Assembly (NCBI GenBank): GCA_027079305.1
Contig: JALWVU010000004.1
Coordinates: 22,357-86,356 of the forward strand
Length of the DNA stretch: 64,000 nt
Reading direction: 5' to 3'
Origin: Aquificaceae bacterium
GTDB taxonomy: Bacteria > Aquificota > Aquificia > Aquificales > Aquificaceae
The position numbers and the translations under genes are program-made. Position 1 is the stretch's first letter; each line of letters begins with the position of its first letter. The notes beneath the pieces were generated by a model that was not told where the DNA came from, made no database searches, and was given only the letters and a program-made list of their open reading frames with translations. Shown one piece after another: positions 42,338 to 52,761 of the stretch.

Positions 42338-44437
42338 ATGGCAAGGGCGGTTCCGATAGAAAGGCTCAGGAACATAGGTATAGTGGCGCACATAGACGCT
42401 GGTAAGACCACCACGACCGAGAGGATCCTCTACTACACCGGAAGGACCTACAAGATAGGTGAGGTTCACGAAGGCGCCGCGACAATGGACTGGATGGAAC
42501 AGGAGAAGGAAAGGGGAATAACCATAACCGCAGCTACAACCGCCTGCTTCTGGGAGAGGTTCGGCCAGAAGTATCAGATAAACATAATCGACACGCCCGG
42601 ACACGTGGACTTCTCTGTGGAAGTAGTCCGCTCCATGAAGGTTCTCGACGGGATAGTCTTCATCTTCTCCGCGGTCGAGGGCGTTCAGCCCCAGTCGGAG
42701 GCCAACTGGAGGTGGGCGGACAGGTTCAACGTCCCCAGGATAGCCTTCATAAACAAGCTCGACAGGCTCGGAGCGGACTTCTACAGGGTCTTCGACGAGA
42801 TCGGAGAGAAGCTCTCCATAAAGCCGGTCGCTATCCAGATACCCATCGGTGCGGAGGATCAGTTTGAAGGTGTCGTGGACCTCATGGAGATGAAAGCAAT
42901 CATCTGGCTGGAGGAGACCCTCGGCGCCAAATACGAGATAAGGGACATTCCAGATGATCTTAAGGACAAGGCCCAGGAGTGGCGCGAGAAGATGGTCGAG
43001 TCCATAGTTGAGACGGACGACGAGCTTATGGAAAAGTATCTCGAGGGTCAGGAGATAAGTGTGGAGGAGCTCAGAAAAGCCCTCAGGAAGGCCACCATAG
43101 ATCGTCAGCTCGTTCCCGTTCTGTGCGGTTCCGCCTTCAAGAACAAGGGGGTTCAGCCCCTTCTCGACGCGGTTATAGACTACCTTCCCTCCCCCATAGA
43201 TCTTCCCCCTATCAAGGGAACCAATCCCAACACCGGTGAAATAGAGGAAAGGAAACCTCTCGACGACGAGCCCTTCTGCGCATACGCCTTCAAGGTTATG
43301 TCCGATCCTTACGCGGGCCAGCTGACCTACATAAGGGTGTTCTCCGGCAGTATAAAGGCGGGATCCTACGTTCTTAACGTTACCAAAGGCGAGAAGCAGA
43401 GGGTAGGAAGGCTTCTGAGGATGCACGCAAACCACAGGGAGGAGATACAGGACGTCTCCGCTGGAGAGATCTGTGCGGTTGTGGGTCTCGATGCGGCTAC
43501 GGGAGACACCCTCGCGGACGAGAAGCATCCCATAATCCTGGAGAAGCTCGAGTTTCCCGACCCAGTCATATCCATGGCAATAGAGCCTAAGACCAAGAAG
43601 GATCAGGAGAAGCTCTCTCAGGTTCTCAACAAGTTCATGAAGGAGGATCCCACCTTCAAGGCTACCGCGGATCCCGAAACCGGCCAGACACTCATACACG
43701 GAATGGGAGAGCTACACCTGGAGATCATGGTGGACCGCATGAAGAGGGAATACGGGATAGAGGTCAACGTGGGCAAGCCACAGGTGGCCTACAAGGAGAC
43801 TATCCGTAAGAAGGCGGTCGGTGAAGGTAAGTTCATAAGGCAGACGGGCGGTAGAGGTCAATACGGACACGCGGTCATAGAGATAGAGCCCCTCGAAAGG
43901 GGTAAGGGTTTCATCTTCGAGAACGCCATAGTTGGAGGAGTTATACCCAAGGAGTTCATACCAGCGGTGGAGAAGGGTATCAGGGAGGCTATGGAGGGGG
44001 GAATACTCGCCGGATACCCGGTTGTGGACGTTAAGGTTAAGCTCTTCGACGGCTCCTACCACGAGGTAGACTCCTCGGAGATAGCCTTCCAGATAGCGGG
44101 CTCCATGGCCTTCAAGGAAGCGGCCAAGAAGGCGGATCCCGTTCTCCTCGAGCCCATAATGGAGGTCGAGGTGGAAACCCCCGAGGACTACGTAGGAGAC
44201 GTGATAGGGGATCTGAACTCCAGGCGTGGAAAGATCATGGGAATGGAGAACAAAGGCGTGATAACGGTCGTGAGGGCACACGTTCCCCTCGCGGAGATGT
44301 TCGGATACGCCACAACCTTGAGGAGCTTGACACAGGGAAGAGGAACCTTTATAATGAAGTTTTCCCATTACGAAGAGGTTCCTCAGCACATCGCTGAAAA
44401 GATTATCGGGGAACGCATGGCAGGAAAGAGCGCCTGA
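42338..44437 (+). CDS. fusA: Elongation factor G
   Basis: 699 aa, five-domain translocase. GTPase motifs AHIDAGKTT, the switch I segment with [18 protein letters not shown]; domain II with [16 protein letters not shown]; domain IV tip around [14 protein letters not shown] and domain V with [27 protein letters not shown]. Drives tRNA-mRNA translocation and ribosome recycling. Confidence 0.99.
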   Translation: MARAVPIERLRNIGIVAHIDAGKTTTTERILYYTGRTYKIGEVHEGAATMDWMEQEKERGITITAATTACFWERFGQKYQINIIDTPGHVDFSVEVVRSMKVLDGIVFIFSAVEGVQPQSEANWRWADRFNVPRIAFINKLDRLGADFYRVFDEIGEKLSIKPVAIQIPIGAEDQFEGVVDLMEMKAIIWLEETLGAKYEIRDIPDDLKDKAQEWREKMVESIVETDDELMEKYLEGQEISVEELRKALRKATIDRQLVPVLCGSAFKNKGVQPLLDAVIDYLPSPIDLPPIKGTNPNTGEIEERKPLDDEPFCAYAFKVMSDPYAGQLTYIRVFSGSIKAGSYVLNVTKGEKQRVGRLLRMHANHREEIQDVSAGEICAVVGLDAATGDTLADEKHPIILEKLEFPDPVISMAIEPKTKKDQEKLSQVLNKFMKEDPTFKATADPETGQTLIHGMGELHLEIMVDRMKREYGIEVNVGKPQVAYKETIRKKAVGEGKFIRQTGGRGQYGHAVIEIEPLERGKGFIFENAIVGGVIPKEFIPAVEKGIREAMEGGILAGYPVVDVKVKLFDGSYHEVDSSEIAFQIAGSMAFKEAAKKADPVLLEPIMEVEVETPEDYVGDVIGDLNSRRGKIMGMENKGVITVVRAHVPLAEMFGYATTLRSLTQGRGTFIMKFSHYEEVPQHIAEKIIGERMAGKSA

Positions 44438-44453
44438 TAGGAGGTTGGTATAG

Positions 44454-45671
44454 ATGGCGAAGGAGAAGTTTGAGAGGACTAAAGAACACGTCAACGTAGG
44501 AACCATAGGGCACGTAGACCACGGCAAATCCACACTTACCTCCGCCATAACCTGCGTAATAGCAGCGGGCCTCGTCGAAGGCGGTAAAGCTGAGTGCTAC
44601 AAATACGAAGAAATCGATAAAGCCCCCGAAGAAAAGGAAAGAGGTATAACCATAAACATCACTCACGTCGAATACGAAACCGCCAAAAGACACTACGCCC
44701 ACGTCGACTGCCCAGGCCACGCTGACTACATCAAAAACATGATCACGGGAGCGGCCCAGATGGACGGTGCTATCCTCGTCGTCTCCGCCGCTGACGGCCC
44801 CATGCCCCAAACAAGAGAACACGTCCTCCTCGCCCGTCAGGTCAACGTCCCCTACATAGTGGTGTTTATGAACAAGTGCGATATGGTGGATGACGAGGAG
44901 CTACTTGAACTCGTTGAGCTTGAGGTAAGGGAGCTACTGAACAAGTATGAGTTTCCTGGGGACGATGTGCCTGTGATAAGAGGCTCAGCCCTGGGAGCCC
45001 TCCAAGAGCTTGAGCAGAACTCCCCAGGCAAGTGGGTGGAGTCCATAAAAGAGCTCCTCAACGCTATGGACGAGTATATCCCTACTCCCAAGAGGGAAGT
45101 GGACAAGCCCTTCCTCATGCCCATAGAGGACGTCTTCACCATCTCCGGAAGGGGAACGGTCGTCACAGGAAGAGTTGAGAGAGGTGTTCTCAAGCCCGGT
45201 GATGAGGTTGAGATAGTGGGTCTCAGAGAAGAGCCTCTCAAGACAGTCGCTACTTCAATAGAGATGTTCAGGAAGATCCTTGACGAGGCATTGCCTGGAG
45301 ACAACGTGGGAGTGCTTTTGAGGGGAGTAGGTAAGGACGATGTTGAAAGGGGACAGGTGCTTGCTGCGCCTGGGAGTGTGACGCCACACAAGAGGTTTAA
45401 GGCGCAGGTGTATATTCTTTCGAAGGAAGAAGGTGGGAGGCACACGCCCTTTTTTGTGAACTACAGGCCGCAGTTTTACTTTAGGACAGCTGATGTGACT
45501 GGGACAGTAGTGAAGCTTCCTGAGGGAGTGGAGATGGTGATGCCAGGGGACAATGTGGAGTTGGAGGTAGAGTTGATAGCTCCGGTTGCTATGGAGGAAG
45601 GGCTGAGGTTTGCTATTAGGGAAGGAGGAAGGACTGTAGGGGCTGGTGTTGTTACTAAAATTCTCGATTGA
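44454..45671 (+). CDS. tuf: Elongation factor Tu, copy 2
   Basis: 405 aa, differing from copy 1 at one residue (Asp in FPGDDVPVI). The 5' half carries many synonymous differences in short clusters separated by identical blocks, while 45099-45676 is identical to 28266-28843. This is the tuf of the str operon, between fusA and rpsJ; copy 1 is the tRNA-linked one. Both look functional. Confidence 0.99.
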   Translation: MAKEKFERTKEHVNVGTIGHVDHGKSTLTSAITCVIAAGLVEGGKAECYKYEEIDKAPEEKERGITINITHVEYETAKRHYAHVDCPGHADYIKNMITGAAQMDGAILVVSAADGPMPQTREHVLLARQVNVPYIVVFMNKCDMVDDEELLELVELEVRELLNKYEFPGDDVPVIRGSALGALQELEQNSPGKWVESIKELLNAMDEYIPTPKREVDKPFLMPIEDVFTISGRGTVVTGRVERGVLKPGDEVEIVGLREEPLKTVATSIEMFRKILDEALPGDNVGVLLRGVGKDDVERGQVLAAPGSVTPHKRFKAQVYILSKEEGGRHTPFFVNYRPQFYFRTADVTGTVVKLPEGVEMVMPGDNVELEVELIAPVAMEEGLRFAIREGGRTVGAGVVTKILD

Positions 45672-45684
45672 GGAGTAACGGGTT

Positions 45685-45999
45685 ATGGAGCAGGACAAGA
45701 TAAGGATAAAGCTTAGGGCTTACGATTACAAACTTCTGGATGAGTCCGTAAAGAAGATCATAGAGACCGTCAAAAGGACCGGAGGTGTGATAAGGGGACC
45801 TATTCCCATGCCTACCAGGATAAGGAAGTGGTGTGTTCTCAGATCTCCCCACAAGTTCGACCAGTCGAGGGAGCACTTCGAGATAAGGGAGCACTCCAGG
45901 ATACTCGACATCACGAGGGTTACCCCTCAGACTATAGAAGCCCTGATGGAGATAAACCTTCCCGCGGGCGTGGACGTAGAGGTGAAGATGAGAGGTTGA
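45685..45999 (+). CDS. rpsJ: 30S ribosomal protein S10
   Basis: 104 aa: [40 protein letters not shown], the conserved SPHKF and [32 protein letters not shown]. 30S head protein and NusB partner in antitermination. First gene of the S10 group; no S10 leader is visible in the 13-bp gap. Confidence 0.98.
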   Translation: MEQDKIRIKLRAYDYKLLDESVKKIIETVKRTGGVIRGPIPMPTRIRKWCVLRSPHKFDQSREHFEIREHSRILDITRVTPQTIEALMEINLPAGVDVEVKMRG

Positions 46000-46003
46000 T
46001 GAG

Positions 46004-46717
46004 ATGGGTGTAGGAGTCATAGGAAGAAAGGTCGGAATGACGAGGGTCTTCGCCAAGGACGGGACCGCCATTCCCGTAACGGTCATACAGATCCCCACCA
46101 ACTACGTTGTTCAGGTAAAGACCCCCGAAAAGGACGGCTACTCCGCCATCCAGGTGGGAGCGGTCGAGGCCAAGGAAAAGCATCTAACAAAGCCCTTAAT
46201 AGGGCACTTCAACAAGAGGGGTGTAAAGCTCCTCAGGTATTTGAAAGAGTTCAAGGTAGAGAACCCCCAGGACTTCCAGGAAGGTCAGGAGATAAAGATA
46301 GAGGAGATATTCAAGCCCGGAGACCTGGTGGACGTGGTGGGAACTTCTAAAGGAAGAGGCTTTGCAGGAGCTATGAAGAGATGGGACTTCGGGGGCTTTC
46401 CCAAATCCCACGGACACAGATACCACAGGGCTGTAGGAGCCATAGGAAACAGAACCGATCCCGGTAGGGTATGGAAGGGCAAAAAGATGCCCGGACACTG
46501 GGGCGCGGAGAAGATAAGGGTTCAGGCCCTCCTTGTGGTGGATGTGATCCCAGAGGAGGGTATCCTGCTCGTCAAGGGCTCCGTTCCCGGACCCAACAAG
46601 GGTATCCTCTACATAGAGCAGTCGAGGATAGCGGGAAGGAAAAAACAACAGCTCAAGATCAACAGGCTTAAGCCCTTGGCAGAAAGCGTAAAGGAGCTTG
46701 TAGGAGCTGAGGCATGA
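46004..46717 (+). CDS. rplC: 50S ribosomal protein L3
   Basis: 237 aa: GVIGRKVGMTRVFAKDGTAIPVTVIQ, KGRGFAGAMKRWDFGGFPKSHGHRYHRAVGAIGNRTDPGRV-type central segment near the peptidyl-transferase centre, and MPGHWGAEKIRVQ. An early 23S binding protein. Overlaps rplD by 4 bp. Confidence 0.98.
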   Translation: MGVGVIGRKVGMTRVFAKDGTAIPVTVIQIPTNYVVQVKTPEKDGYSAIQVGAVEAKEKHLTKPLIGHFNKRGVKLLRYLKEFKVENPQDFQEGQEIKIEEIFKPGDLVDVVGTSKGRGFAGAMKRWDFGGFPKSHGHRYHRAVGAIGNRTDPGRVWKGKKMPGHWGAEKIRVQALLVVDVIPEEGILLVKGSVPGPNKGILYIEQSRIAGRKKQQLKINRLKPLAESVKELVGAEA

Positions 46718-47313
46718 AGATAGGAAGGGTAGAGGTAAAGGACGAGGTCTTCAACGTTAAGGTAAAGAAGCACGTCCTCTGGGAGGTGGTAAAGTGGCAG
46801 CTCGCCTCTAAGAGGCAGGGGACCCACTCCACCAAGACGAGGGGTGAGGTCGCCTACAGCGGAAGGAAGATCCTTCCCCAGAAGGGGACAGGACACGCGA
46901 GACACGGAGACAGAGGAGCGAACATCCTCGTGGGAGGTGGCGTGGCCCACGGACCAAAGCCGAGAGACTACTCCTACACACTTCCTAAGAAGGTCAGGAA
47001 GCTGGGCCTCAAGATGGCCCTCTCTGACAAGGCCCAGAACAAGAACATAGTTATAGTGGACAAGATAGACATCGGGGATACCCCCAAAACCAAGAAGGCC
47101 TCGGAGTTTCTAAGGAGCAAGAAGCTGGACGGTCATAAGGTTCTGATCGTCCTTCCCTCCAAAGATGAGGTAATATACAAGTCTTTCAGGAACCTTCCGA
47201 ACGTTAGAGTTCTTACTACCGAAGGTTTAAACGTTTACGATATCCTCTGGAGCGACAAGCTCCTAATTCTCAAGGACGCTTTAGAGGGAATCTACAAGAG
47301 GGTGGAAGCATGA
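46714..47313 (+). CDS. rplD: 50S ribosomal protein L4
   Basis: 199 aa: the tunnel-loop region [47 protein letters not shown] sequence (about 29-75) and [24 protein letters not shown]. Lines the nascent-chain tunnel; in E. coli represses the S10 operon. 4-bp overlaps on both sides. Confidence 0.98.
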   Translation: MKIGRVEVKDEVFNVKVKKHVLWEVVKWQLASKRQGTHSTKTRGEVAYSGRKILPQKGTGHARHGDRGANILVGGGVAHGPKPRDYSYTLPKKVRKLGLKMALSDKAQNKNIVIVDKIDIGDTPKTKKASEFLRSKKLDGHKVLIVLPSKDEVIYKSFRNLPNVRVLTTEGLNVYDILWSDKLLILKDALEGIYKRVEA

Positions 47314-47618
47314 GTCAGAGGAGACCTTACGAGATAATTATCAGGCCGGTGATAACGGAGAAGAGCAACAGATTGATGGAGGACTACAACAAATACACCT
47401 TCGAGGTTGCCCTCGACGCCTCCAAGACGGAGATAAAGAACGCGATAGAGGAGCTTTTCGGAGTCAAGGTTAAGAAGGTAAACACCATGATAGTCAAGCC
47501 AAAGAAGAAGAGGGTTCTGGGAAGGTTCAGGCAGTATGGAACCACGAGGAAGTGGAAGAAGGCTATAGTCACCCTCGAGCCGGGCCAGAGTATAGACCTT
47601 CTTAACTTTGCAACCTAA
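47310..47618 (+). CDS. rplW: 50S ribosomal protein L23
   Basis: 102 aa: [64 protein letters not shown], and [15 protein letters not shown]. Docking site for trigger factor and SRP at the tunnel exit. Confidence 0.98.
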   Translation: MSQRRPYEIIIRPVITEKSNRLMEDYNKYTFEVALDASKTEIKNAIEELFGVKVKKVNTMIVKPKKKRVLGRFRQYGTTRKWKKAIVTLEPGQSIDLLNFAT

Positions 47619-47631
47619 GGGAGCGTGAGAG

Positions 47632-48495
47632 ATGGGTGTTAGGAAGCTAAAACCTGTTACGAACGGAACAAGACACGCGGTCCTATACGACTTTGCGGAG
47701 ATAACCAAAAGCGAGCCCGAGAAGTCCCTCGTAATCTGGTGGCACAGGGCCAAGGGAAGGTCCCGCCAGCAGGGTAAGATAACCTCCAGACACAGGGGCG
47801 GAGGCCACAAGAAGCTCTACAGGATCATAGACTTCAGGAGGGACAAGAGCCTCGTTCCCGGAAAGGTGGCCGCTATAGAATATGACCCCTTCAGAAGTGC
47901 GCGCATAGCCCTAATCCACTACGCGGACGGTGAGAAGAGATACATAATCTGGCCAGAAGGCCTCAAAGTAGGGGACACGGTTATGTCCATAAGCTACGAG
48001 GACGCGATGGCGGGCAAGGAGCTTCCCGAGATAAAGCCCGGGAACGCTATGCCTCTCAAGTTTATACCCGTGGGAACCATAATCCACAACATAGAGCTCA
48101 AACCCGGCAAAGGCGGTCAGCTGGTGAGATCCGCGGGGACAGAGGCCCAGATCCTCGGAAGGAGCGGGGACTATGTCCAGATAAGGCTTCCCTCTGGAGA
48201 GGTTAGGCTCGTTCACGAGAGATGCATGGCCACCATAGGTAAGGTGGGACTCGCGGAGCACGAGCTTATAAAACTCGGAAAGGCGGGAAGGGCCAGGTGG
48301 CTCGGCTGGAGGCCTCACACGAGGGGAACCGCCATGAACCCGGTGGACCACCCCCACGGAGGTGGTGAGGGAAGGACGAGGGGTAAGCACCCCGAGTCCC
48401 CCTGGGGATGGAAGACCAAGGGATACAAGACCAGGAGAGGCAAGAAGTATTCGGACAAGTTCATAATAACGCGCAGAGACGGGAGGCCACTCTGA
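47632..48495 (+). CDS. rplB: 50S ribosomal protein L2
   Basis: 287 aa, about 12 longer than E. coli L2. Core signatures are [49 protein letters not shown] and the peptidyl-transferase-near loop [15 protein letters not shown] with its conserved histidine. Stop overlaps rpsS by one base. Confidence 0.98.
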   Translation: MGVRKLKPVTNGTRHAVLYDFAEITKSEPEKSLVIWWHRAKGRSRQQGKITSRHRGGGHKKLYRIIDFRRDKSLVPGKVAAIEYDPFRSARIALIHYADGEKRYIIWPEGLKVGDTVMSISYEDAMAGKELPEIKPGNAMPLKFIPVGTIIHNIELKPGKGGQLVRSAGTEAQILGRSGDYVQIRLPSGEVRLVHERCMATIGKVGLAEHELIKLGKAGRARWLGWRPHTRGTAMNPVDHPHGGGEGRTRGKHPESPWGWKTKGYKTRRGKKYSDKFIITRRDGRPL

Positions 48496-48956
48496 TGGGT
48501 TATAAGGGCGCTTGGAACAAGAGGAACAGGCTGATAGAGGATCTGGACACCTTCTACAAGCTCTACAAGAAGATCCACAGACTCCACAAAAAGGTTAGGG
48601 AAGCCCAGAAGAAGGGAGATCCAGAGCTCATAGAAAGGAGGATAAAGAAATACGAGGAAGTTTACGAGGAGTTCAGGAAGTTGGTGGACAAAAAGGCCTG
48701 GGTCCACCCCAAGCTCTGGAAGAGGATAAGGCAGATGAACGAAACGGGAGAGAGAAAGGTGGTCAAGACCTACTCCAGATCCACCACCATAATCCCCGAG
48801 TTCGTGGGGCACACCATAGCGGTTCACAACGGAAAGACCTTCGTCCCCGTTTACATAACCCAGGAAATGGTGGGGCACAAGCTGGGAGAGTTTGCCCCCA
48901 CCAGAACCTTCAGGGGACATCCCGAGAAGACCGCGAAGGTGGTCAAGAAGAAGTGA
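48495..48956 (+). CDS. rpsS: 30S ribosomal protein S19 with long N-terminal extension
   Basis: 153 aa against about 92 in most bacteria. Residues about 65-153 are canonical: [66 protein letters not shown] sequence. The first about 62 residues form a Lys/Glu/Arg-rich, probably helical extension ([18 protein letters not shown], then [17 protein letters not shown]). The ATG at 48495 overlaps the rplB stop, and there is no better start before the canonical part. A 30S head protein near bridge B1a. Confidence 0.94.
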   Translation: MGYKGAWNKRNRLIEDLDTFYKLYKKIHRLHKKVREAQKKGDPELIERRIKKYEEVYEEFRKLVDKKAWVHPKLWKRIRQMNETGERKVVKTYSRSTTIIPEFVGHTIAVHNGKTFVPVYITQEMVGHKLGEFAPTRTFRGHPEKTAKVVKKK

Positions 48957-48966
48957 GGTGTGAAGG

Positions 48967-49365
48967 ATGGGACAGCTGAAGATAAAGGACAAGAGTCAGA
49001 GGGAAGGCTACAGGGAAGGTGAAGCGATAGCCATACTCAGGTATGCGAGAATATCTCCCCTTAAGGCGAGGCTTGTTCTCAGACAGATCCACGGTAAAGA
49101 TGTGGGAGAGGCCCTTTACCTCCTCAAGGTAATGCCCAAGAAAGCCGCCCGCATAGCGGAGAACGTTCTCAAGAGCGCTATAGCAAACGCGGAGCAGAAA
49201 GGTCTTGATCTGGACAGGCTTTACATAAAAAAGGCTGTCGCGGACAGAGGGCCCATGTTCAGGAAGTGGATCCCGAGGGCCCACGGGAGGGCCACCATGG
49301 TCAGAAAGAGGCTTTCCCACATAACCATAGTCCTGGCGGAGAGAGAAGAAGAGGAGGCTGATTGA
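48967..49365 (+). CDS. rplV: 50S ribosomal protein L22
   Basis: 132 aa: [60 protein letters not shown] core, then [32 protein letters not shown]. Its beta-hairpin lines the exit tunnel. AAGG precedes the ATG; stop overlaps the rpsC start. Confidence 0.98.
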   Translation: MGQLKIKDKSQREGYREGEAIAILRYARISPLKARLVLRQIHGKDVGEALYLLKVMPKKAARIAENVLKSAIANAEQKGLDLDRLYIKKAVADRGPMFRKWIPRAHGRATMVRKRLSHITIVLAEREEEEAD

Positions 49366-50060
49366 TGGGACAGAAGACTCACCCCATAGGCTTCAGGCTC
49401 GGTGTTACTAAGACATGGGACTCAAAGTGGTATGCTCCGAAGAGTGAGTACGCTAAGACCCTTCACGAAGACCTGAAGATAAAAGAATACATTAAGAACA
49501 GATACAAGGTAGCGGGCATATCCAAGATAGAGATCGAGAGGATCGTCGATAAACTCAAGATAAGGATACACGCCTCAAGGCCCGCGATAATCATAGGCCG
49601 TAAGGGGCAGGAAGTCGAGCTCCTCAAAAAGACCATAGAGAAGATGATCCCCGGCAAGGAGATAACCGTAAACGTTACCGAGGTCAGGGTTCCCGAACTG
49701 GACGCCCAGCTGGTGGCGGAAGACATAGCCCTCCAGATAGAGAGGAGGGTATCCCATAGGAGGGCCATGAAGAGGGCCATAGACAACGCCTTGAAAGCTG
49801 GGGCAAAAGGTGTTAAGGTCCAGGTTAAGGGAAGGATCGGTGGGGCGGAGCTTGCGAGGAAGGAGTGGTTCCTGGTGGGAAGGATGCCCCTCCAAACCCT
49901 AAGGGCGGACATAGACTACGGCTTTGCGACCGCTTACACCAAATACGGGATACTGAGCGTAAAGGTCTGGATCTACAAGGGAGACATACTCAAGGAGGGT
50001 AAGGAGGAGGTTCTAAAGAGGATAGAGGAAGACCTCGCGAAGGTCTCGGAGGAGGTTTAA
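49365..50060 (+). CDS. rpsC: 30S ribosomal protein S3
   Basis: 231 aa from ATG 49365 ([24 protein letters not shown]). The KH domain has [23 protein letters not shown], and the C-terminal domain [45 protein letters not shown] sequence and [17 protein letters not shown]. Part of the mRNA entry helicase site. An in-frame TTG one codon upstream is less likely. Confidence 0.98.
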   Translation: MGQKTHPIGFRLGVTKTWDSKWYAPKSEYAKTLHEDLKIKEYIKNRYKVAGISKIEIERIVDKLKIRIHASRPAIIIGRKGQEVELLKKTIEKMIPGKEITVNVTEVRVPELDAQLVAEDIALQIERRVSHRRAMKRAIDNALKAGAKGVKVQVKGRIGGAELARKEWFLVGRMPLQTLRADIDYGFATAYTKYGILSVKVWIYKGDILKEGKEEVLKRIEEDLAKVSEEV

Positions 50061-50063
50061 AGG

Positions 50064-50486
50064 ATGTTTCTGCAACCTAAAAAGACCAAGTTCAGGAAGC
50101 AACAGAGGGGAACGCTCAAGGGTAAATCTTTCAGAGGGAACAAACTCGCCTTCGGCGAGTACGGAATACAGGCCCTCGACAGGGCCTGGATAACCCAGAG
50201 GCAGATAGAGGCTGTGAGGGTAGCTCTCGTGAGAGCCCTCAGAAAGGGAGCCAAGGTCTGGATAAGGATATTCCCCGACAAGCCATACACCAAGAAGCCC
50301 AACGAGGTCAGGATGGGCGGAGGAAAGGGTGATCCCGAAGGCTTCGTCGCTGTGGTCAAGCCCGGCAGGATAATGTTCGAGTTCTCGGGAGTTCCCGAGG
50401 ATGTGGCAGAAGAAGCCTTCAGGCTGGCCTCCGCCAAACTTCCAATAAAAACCAGACTCGTTAAAGCCGGAGGGTTCACCGTATGA
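50064..50486 (+). CDS. rplP: 50S ribosomal protein L16
   Basis: 140 aa: [82 protein letters not shown]. Located near the A-site tRNA. Overlaps rpmC by 4 bp. Confidence 0.98.
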   Translation: MFLQPKKTKFRKQQRGTLKGKSFRGNKLAFGEYGIQALDRAWITQRQIEAVRVALVRALRKGAKVWIRIFPDKPYTKKPNEVRMGGGKGDPEGFVAVVKPGRIMFEFSGVPEDVAEEAFRLASAKLPIKTRLVKAGGFTV

Positions 50487-50683
50487 AGGCTGCTGAACTG
50501 AGGAAGATGAAGATAGAGGAGCTCAGAAAGAAGGTAGACGAACTCAAGATGGAGCTTCTCAAGCTCAGGTTTCAGCAGAAGATATCTGGGCTCGACAATC
50601 CTATGGCCATAAGGAACTTAAGGAAGGACATAGCGAGGGTGCTTACCGTTATCAGGGAAAAAGAGCTGAGAGGTGAGGGCTGA
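50483..50683 (+). CDS. rpmC: 50S ribosomal protein L29
   Basis: 66 aa, two-helix protein: [54 protein letters not shown]. At the tunnel exit next to L23. One-base overlap with rpsQ. Confidence 0.97.
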   Translation: MKAAELRKMKIEELRKKVDELKMELLKLRFQQKISGLDNPMAIRNLRKDIARVLTVIREKELRGEG

Positions 50684-50979
50684 TGGCTGAGAAGAAGTGG
50701 AACGAGAAGAGAAAGCACCTTGTAGGAACGGTTGTCTCCGATAAGATGGACAAGACCGTTGTGGTCAAGGTAGACAGGAAGGTGCCCCACCCCTTATACG
50801 GGAAGCACATAATAAAGAGCAAGAAGTATCATGCCCATGATGAAAAGAACGAGTGCAGGGTTGGAGACATAGTGGAGATAAGGGAGACCAGACCCCTTTC
50901 GAAGACCAAGAGGTGGGTCGTGGTCAGGATTATCCAGAGGGCGAGGAGGCCCGAGGAAGCCCTTTCCGAAGAATCCTGA
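50683..50979 (+). CDS. rpsQ: 30S ribosomal protein S17
   Basis: 98 aa: [65 protein letters not shown]-fold 16S binding protein. The S10 group stops here: rplN, which normally follows, is at 14982 in this window. Confidence 0.98.
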   Translation: MAEKKWNEKRKHLVGTVVSDKMDKTVVVKVDRKVPHPLYGKHIIKSKKYHAHDEKNECRVGDIVEIRETRPLSKTKRWVVVRIIQRARRPEEALSEES

Positions 50980-51016
50980 GCTTTATTTTTACACCCTCCA
51001 GCCTATCTTTAACTTC

Positions 51017-51223
51017 ATGGTAAGGTATCTGCTCTACATAGGAGTGGTTTTCCTAATAGTGGATCACGTTTACACCCACTGGGGTCCGGAGATAATAAAC
51101 TGGCTGGCGAGCAAGTTTATGGGCAGACAGGTGGTCGTGGTGGAGGGAGCACCTTACAGAGAGAGCCTGATAGACAAAGTTATAAAAACGGTCAAGGAGA
51201 AGGCAGAAGATATCCGGAGGTAG
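51017..51223 (+). CDS. Small single-span membrane protein, unknown
   Basis: 68 aa: an N-terminal hydrophobic helix ([18 protein letters not shown]) followed by a charged C-terminal half. No family recognised. No clear ribosome binding site before the ATG; the stop codon lies inside the ribBA Shine-Dalgarno region (GGAGGTAGAGC), suggesting coupling with ribBA. Confidence 0.55.
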   Translation: MVRYLLYIGVVFLIVDHVYTHWGPEIINWLASKFMGRQVVVVEGAPYRESLIDKVIKTVKEKAEDIRR

Positions 51224-51226
51224 AGC

Positions 51227-52438
51227 ATGGAGGAGTTCAAGTTCAACACGATCGAAGAGGCTGTGGAGGATATAAAACAGGGAAAGATGGTGATAGTTGT
51301 TGACGATCCAGACAGGGAGAACGAGGGAGACCTTGTTATGGCCGCGGAAAAAGTCACCCCCGAGGCGATAAACTTCATGGCTAAATACGGAAGGGGGCTG
51401 ATATGTCTCTCCCTGCCTCCTGAGAGATGTGAGGAGCTGGATCTATACCCCATGGCCCACAGAAACACGGACCCGAAAGGAACCTACTTCTGCGTATCCA
51501 TAGACGCCCATCCCAAGCACGGAACGACCACAGGTATATCCGCCTACGATAGGGCCAAGACCATAAAGCTCGCCATAAGTCCTGAAGCGAAACCTTCCGA
51601 TTTTATAAGACCGGGGCACGTATTTCCCCTGAAAGCTCGTCCCGGAGGTGTTCTGGAGAGGGCCGGTCATACGGAGGCCTCTGTGGACCTGGCCAAGCTG
51701 GCGGGTCTGTATCCCGCGGGTGTGATCTGCGAGATCATGAAGGAAGACGGAACCATGGCAAGACTTCCAGATCTCATAGAGTTCGCAAAGAAACACAAAC
51801 TCAAGATCATCACCATAGCGGATCTTATAAGATACAGGCTTAAGAAGGAGAGGCTCGTTGAGAGGGAGGCAACCGCCCACCTTCCCACTCCCTGGGGAGT
51901 ATTCAAAATACACGCATACAGGCATAAGCTCACGGGAGAGGAGCAGGTTGCCCTAACAATGGGGGAGTGGGAGGAGGACGAACCTGTTCTTGTTAGGGTT
52001 CACTCCGAGTGTCTCACGGGGGATGTATTCAGATCTATGAGGTGCGACTGCAGACCCCAGCTTGAGAAAGCCCTCGAAATGATATGCAAAGAGGGAAAGG
52101 GAGTTCTCGTTTACATCCTCGGGCACGAAGGGAGGGGAATAGGTATAGCCAACAAGATAAAAGCCTACGAGCTTCAGGAAAAGGGCTACGACACGGTGGA
52201 GGCAAATGAAAAGCTCGGATACCCACCAGACCTAAGAGATTACGGTGTAGGCGTTCAGATACTCCTTGACCTCGGTGTGAGAAAGATGAGACTCATGACC
52301 AACAACCCCAGGAAGATAGTGGCCCTCGAGGGTTTTGGTCTCGAGATAGTGGAGAGGGTCCCGATAAAGGTGGAGCCGACTCCCCACAACAGGGTATACC
52401 TGGACACAAAGAAAAAGAAGCTGGGGCACATGTTTTAG
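51227..52438 (+). CDS. ribBA: Bifunctional 3,4-dihydroxy-2-butanone-4-phosphate synthase / GTP cyclohydrolase II
   Basis: 403 aa fusion for the two entry steps of riboflavin synthesis. The DHBP synthase half (1-200) has [16 protein letters not shown] and [17 protein letters not shown] with the metal ligands. The GTP cyclohydrolase II half (205-403) has the zinc site [17 protein letters not shown] and [19 protein letters not shown], then TNNP(R)K. Both active sites look intact. No FMN riboswitch is visible upstream. Confidence 0.97.
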   Translation: MEEFKFNTIEEAVEDIKQGKMVIVVDDPDRENEGDLVMAAEKVTPEAINFMAKYGRGLICLSLPPERCEELDLYPMAHRNTDPKGTYFCVSIDAHPKHGTTTGISAYDRAKTIKLAISPEAKPSDFIRPGHVFPLKARPGGVLERAGHTEASVDLAKLAGLYPAGVICEIMKEDGTMARLPDLIEFAKKHKLKIITIADLIRYRLKKERLVEREATAHLPTPWGVFKIHAYRHKLTGEEQVALTMGEWEEDEPVLVRVHSECLTGDVFRSMRCDCRPQLEKALEMICKEGKGVLVYILGHEGRGIGIANKIKAYELQEKGYDTVEANEKLGYPPDLRDYGVGVQILLDLGVRKMRLMTNNPRKIVALEGFGLEIVERVPIKVEPTPHNRVYLDTKKKKLGHMF

Positions 52439-52449
52439 GAGGTTTCAGT

Positions 52450-52761
52450 ATGGCGGATTTTAGAAAGGCAGGGCTCGATAGGGGGGATATAAGGGCTGAG
52501 CTGAAGAACTTCCTCCTCTCCATAAGGATAAGGAGAGAGGAATACAGAAACATAATAGACGAGCTTGAGCCGGACGAGCTTGAGTTCGATCTCAGAGAAT
52601 ACGAGGAGTATTTTGAAAGGGAGATAAAGCCTCTTTACGAGAAAGCTCATTCCATAGGTGTCAAGAGCCTGATAGACCTTGCGGAAGAGGTCAAGAGCGT
52701 ATACGAAGATCTACTCGGAATGATAAGAGAGAAGTTGTCATATGGAAAACAAGGAAAGTGA
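52450..52761 (+). CDS. Small charged helical protein, unknown
   Basis: 103 aa, almost entirely helix-forming and rich in Glu/Lys/Arg/Leu, with heptad-like spacing. AGGAGG precedes the ATG and overlaps the ribBA stop region. It overlaps the next gene by 20 bp. No family recognised. Confidence 0.55.
   Translation: MADFRKAGLDRGDIRAELKNFLLSIRIRREEYRNIIDELEPDELEFDLREYEEYFEREIKPLYEKAHSIGVKSLIDLAEEVKSVYEDLLGMIREKLSYGKQGK

Noticed and set aside
42290..43699. 469-codon open frame antisense to fusA
   Set aside because: No recognisable domain and fully covered by fusA; long antisense frames recur opposite nearly all highly expressed genes here.
50980..51226. FMN riboswitch upstream of ribBA
   Set aside because: The region is coding for a small membrane protein and lacks the conserved RFN-element sequences.
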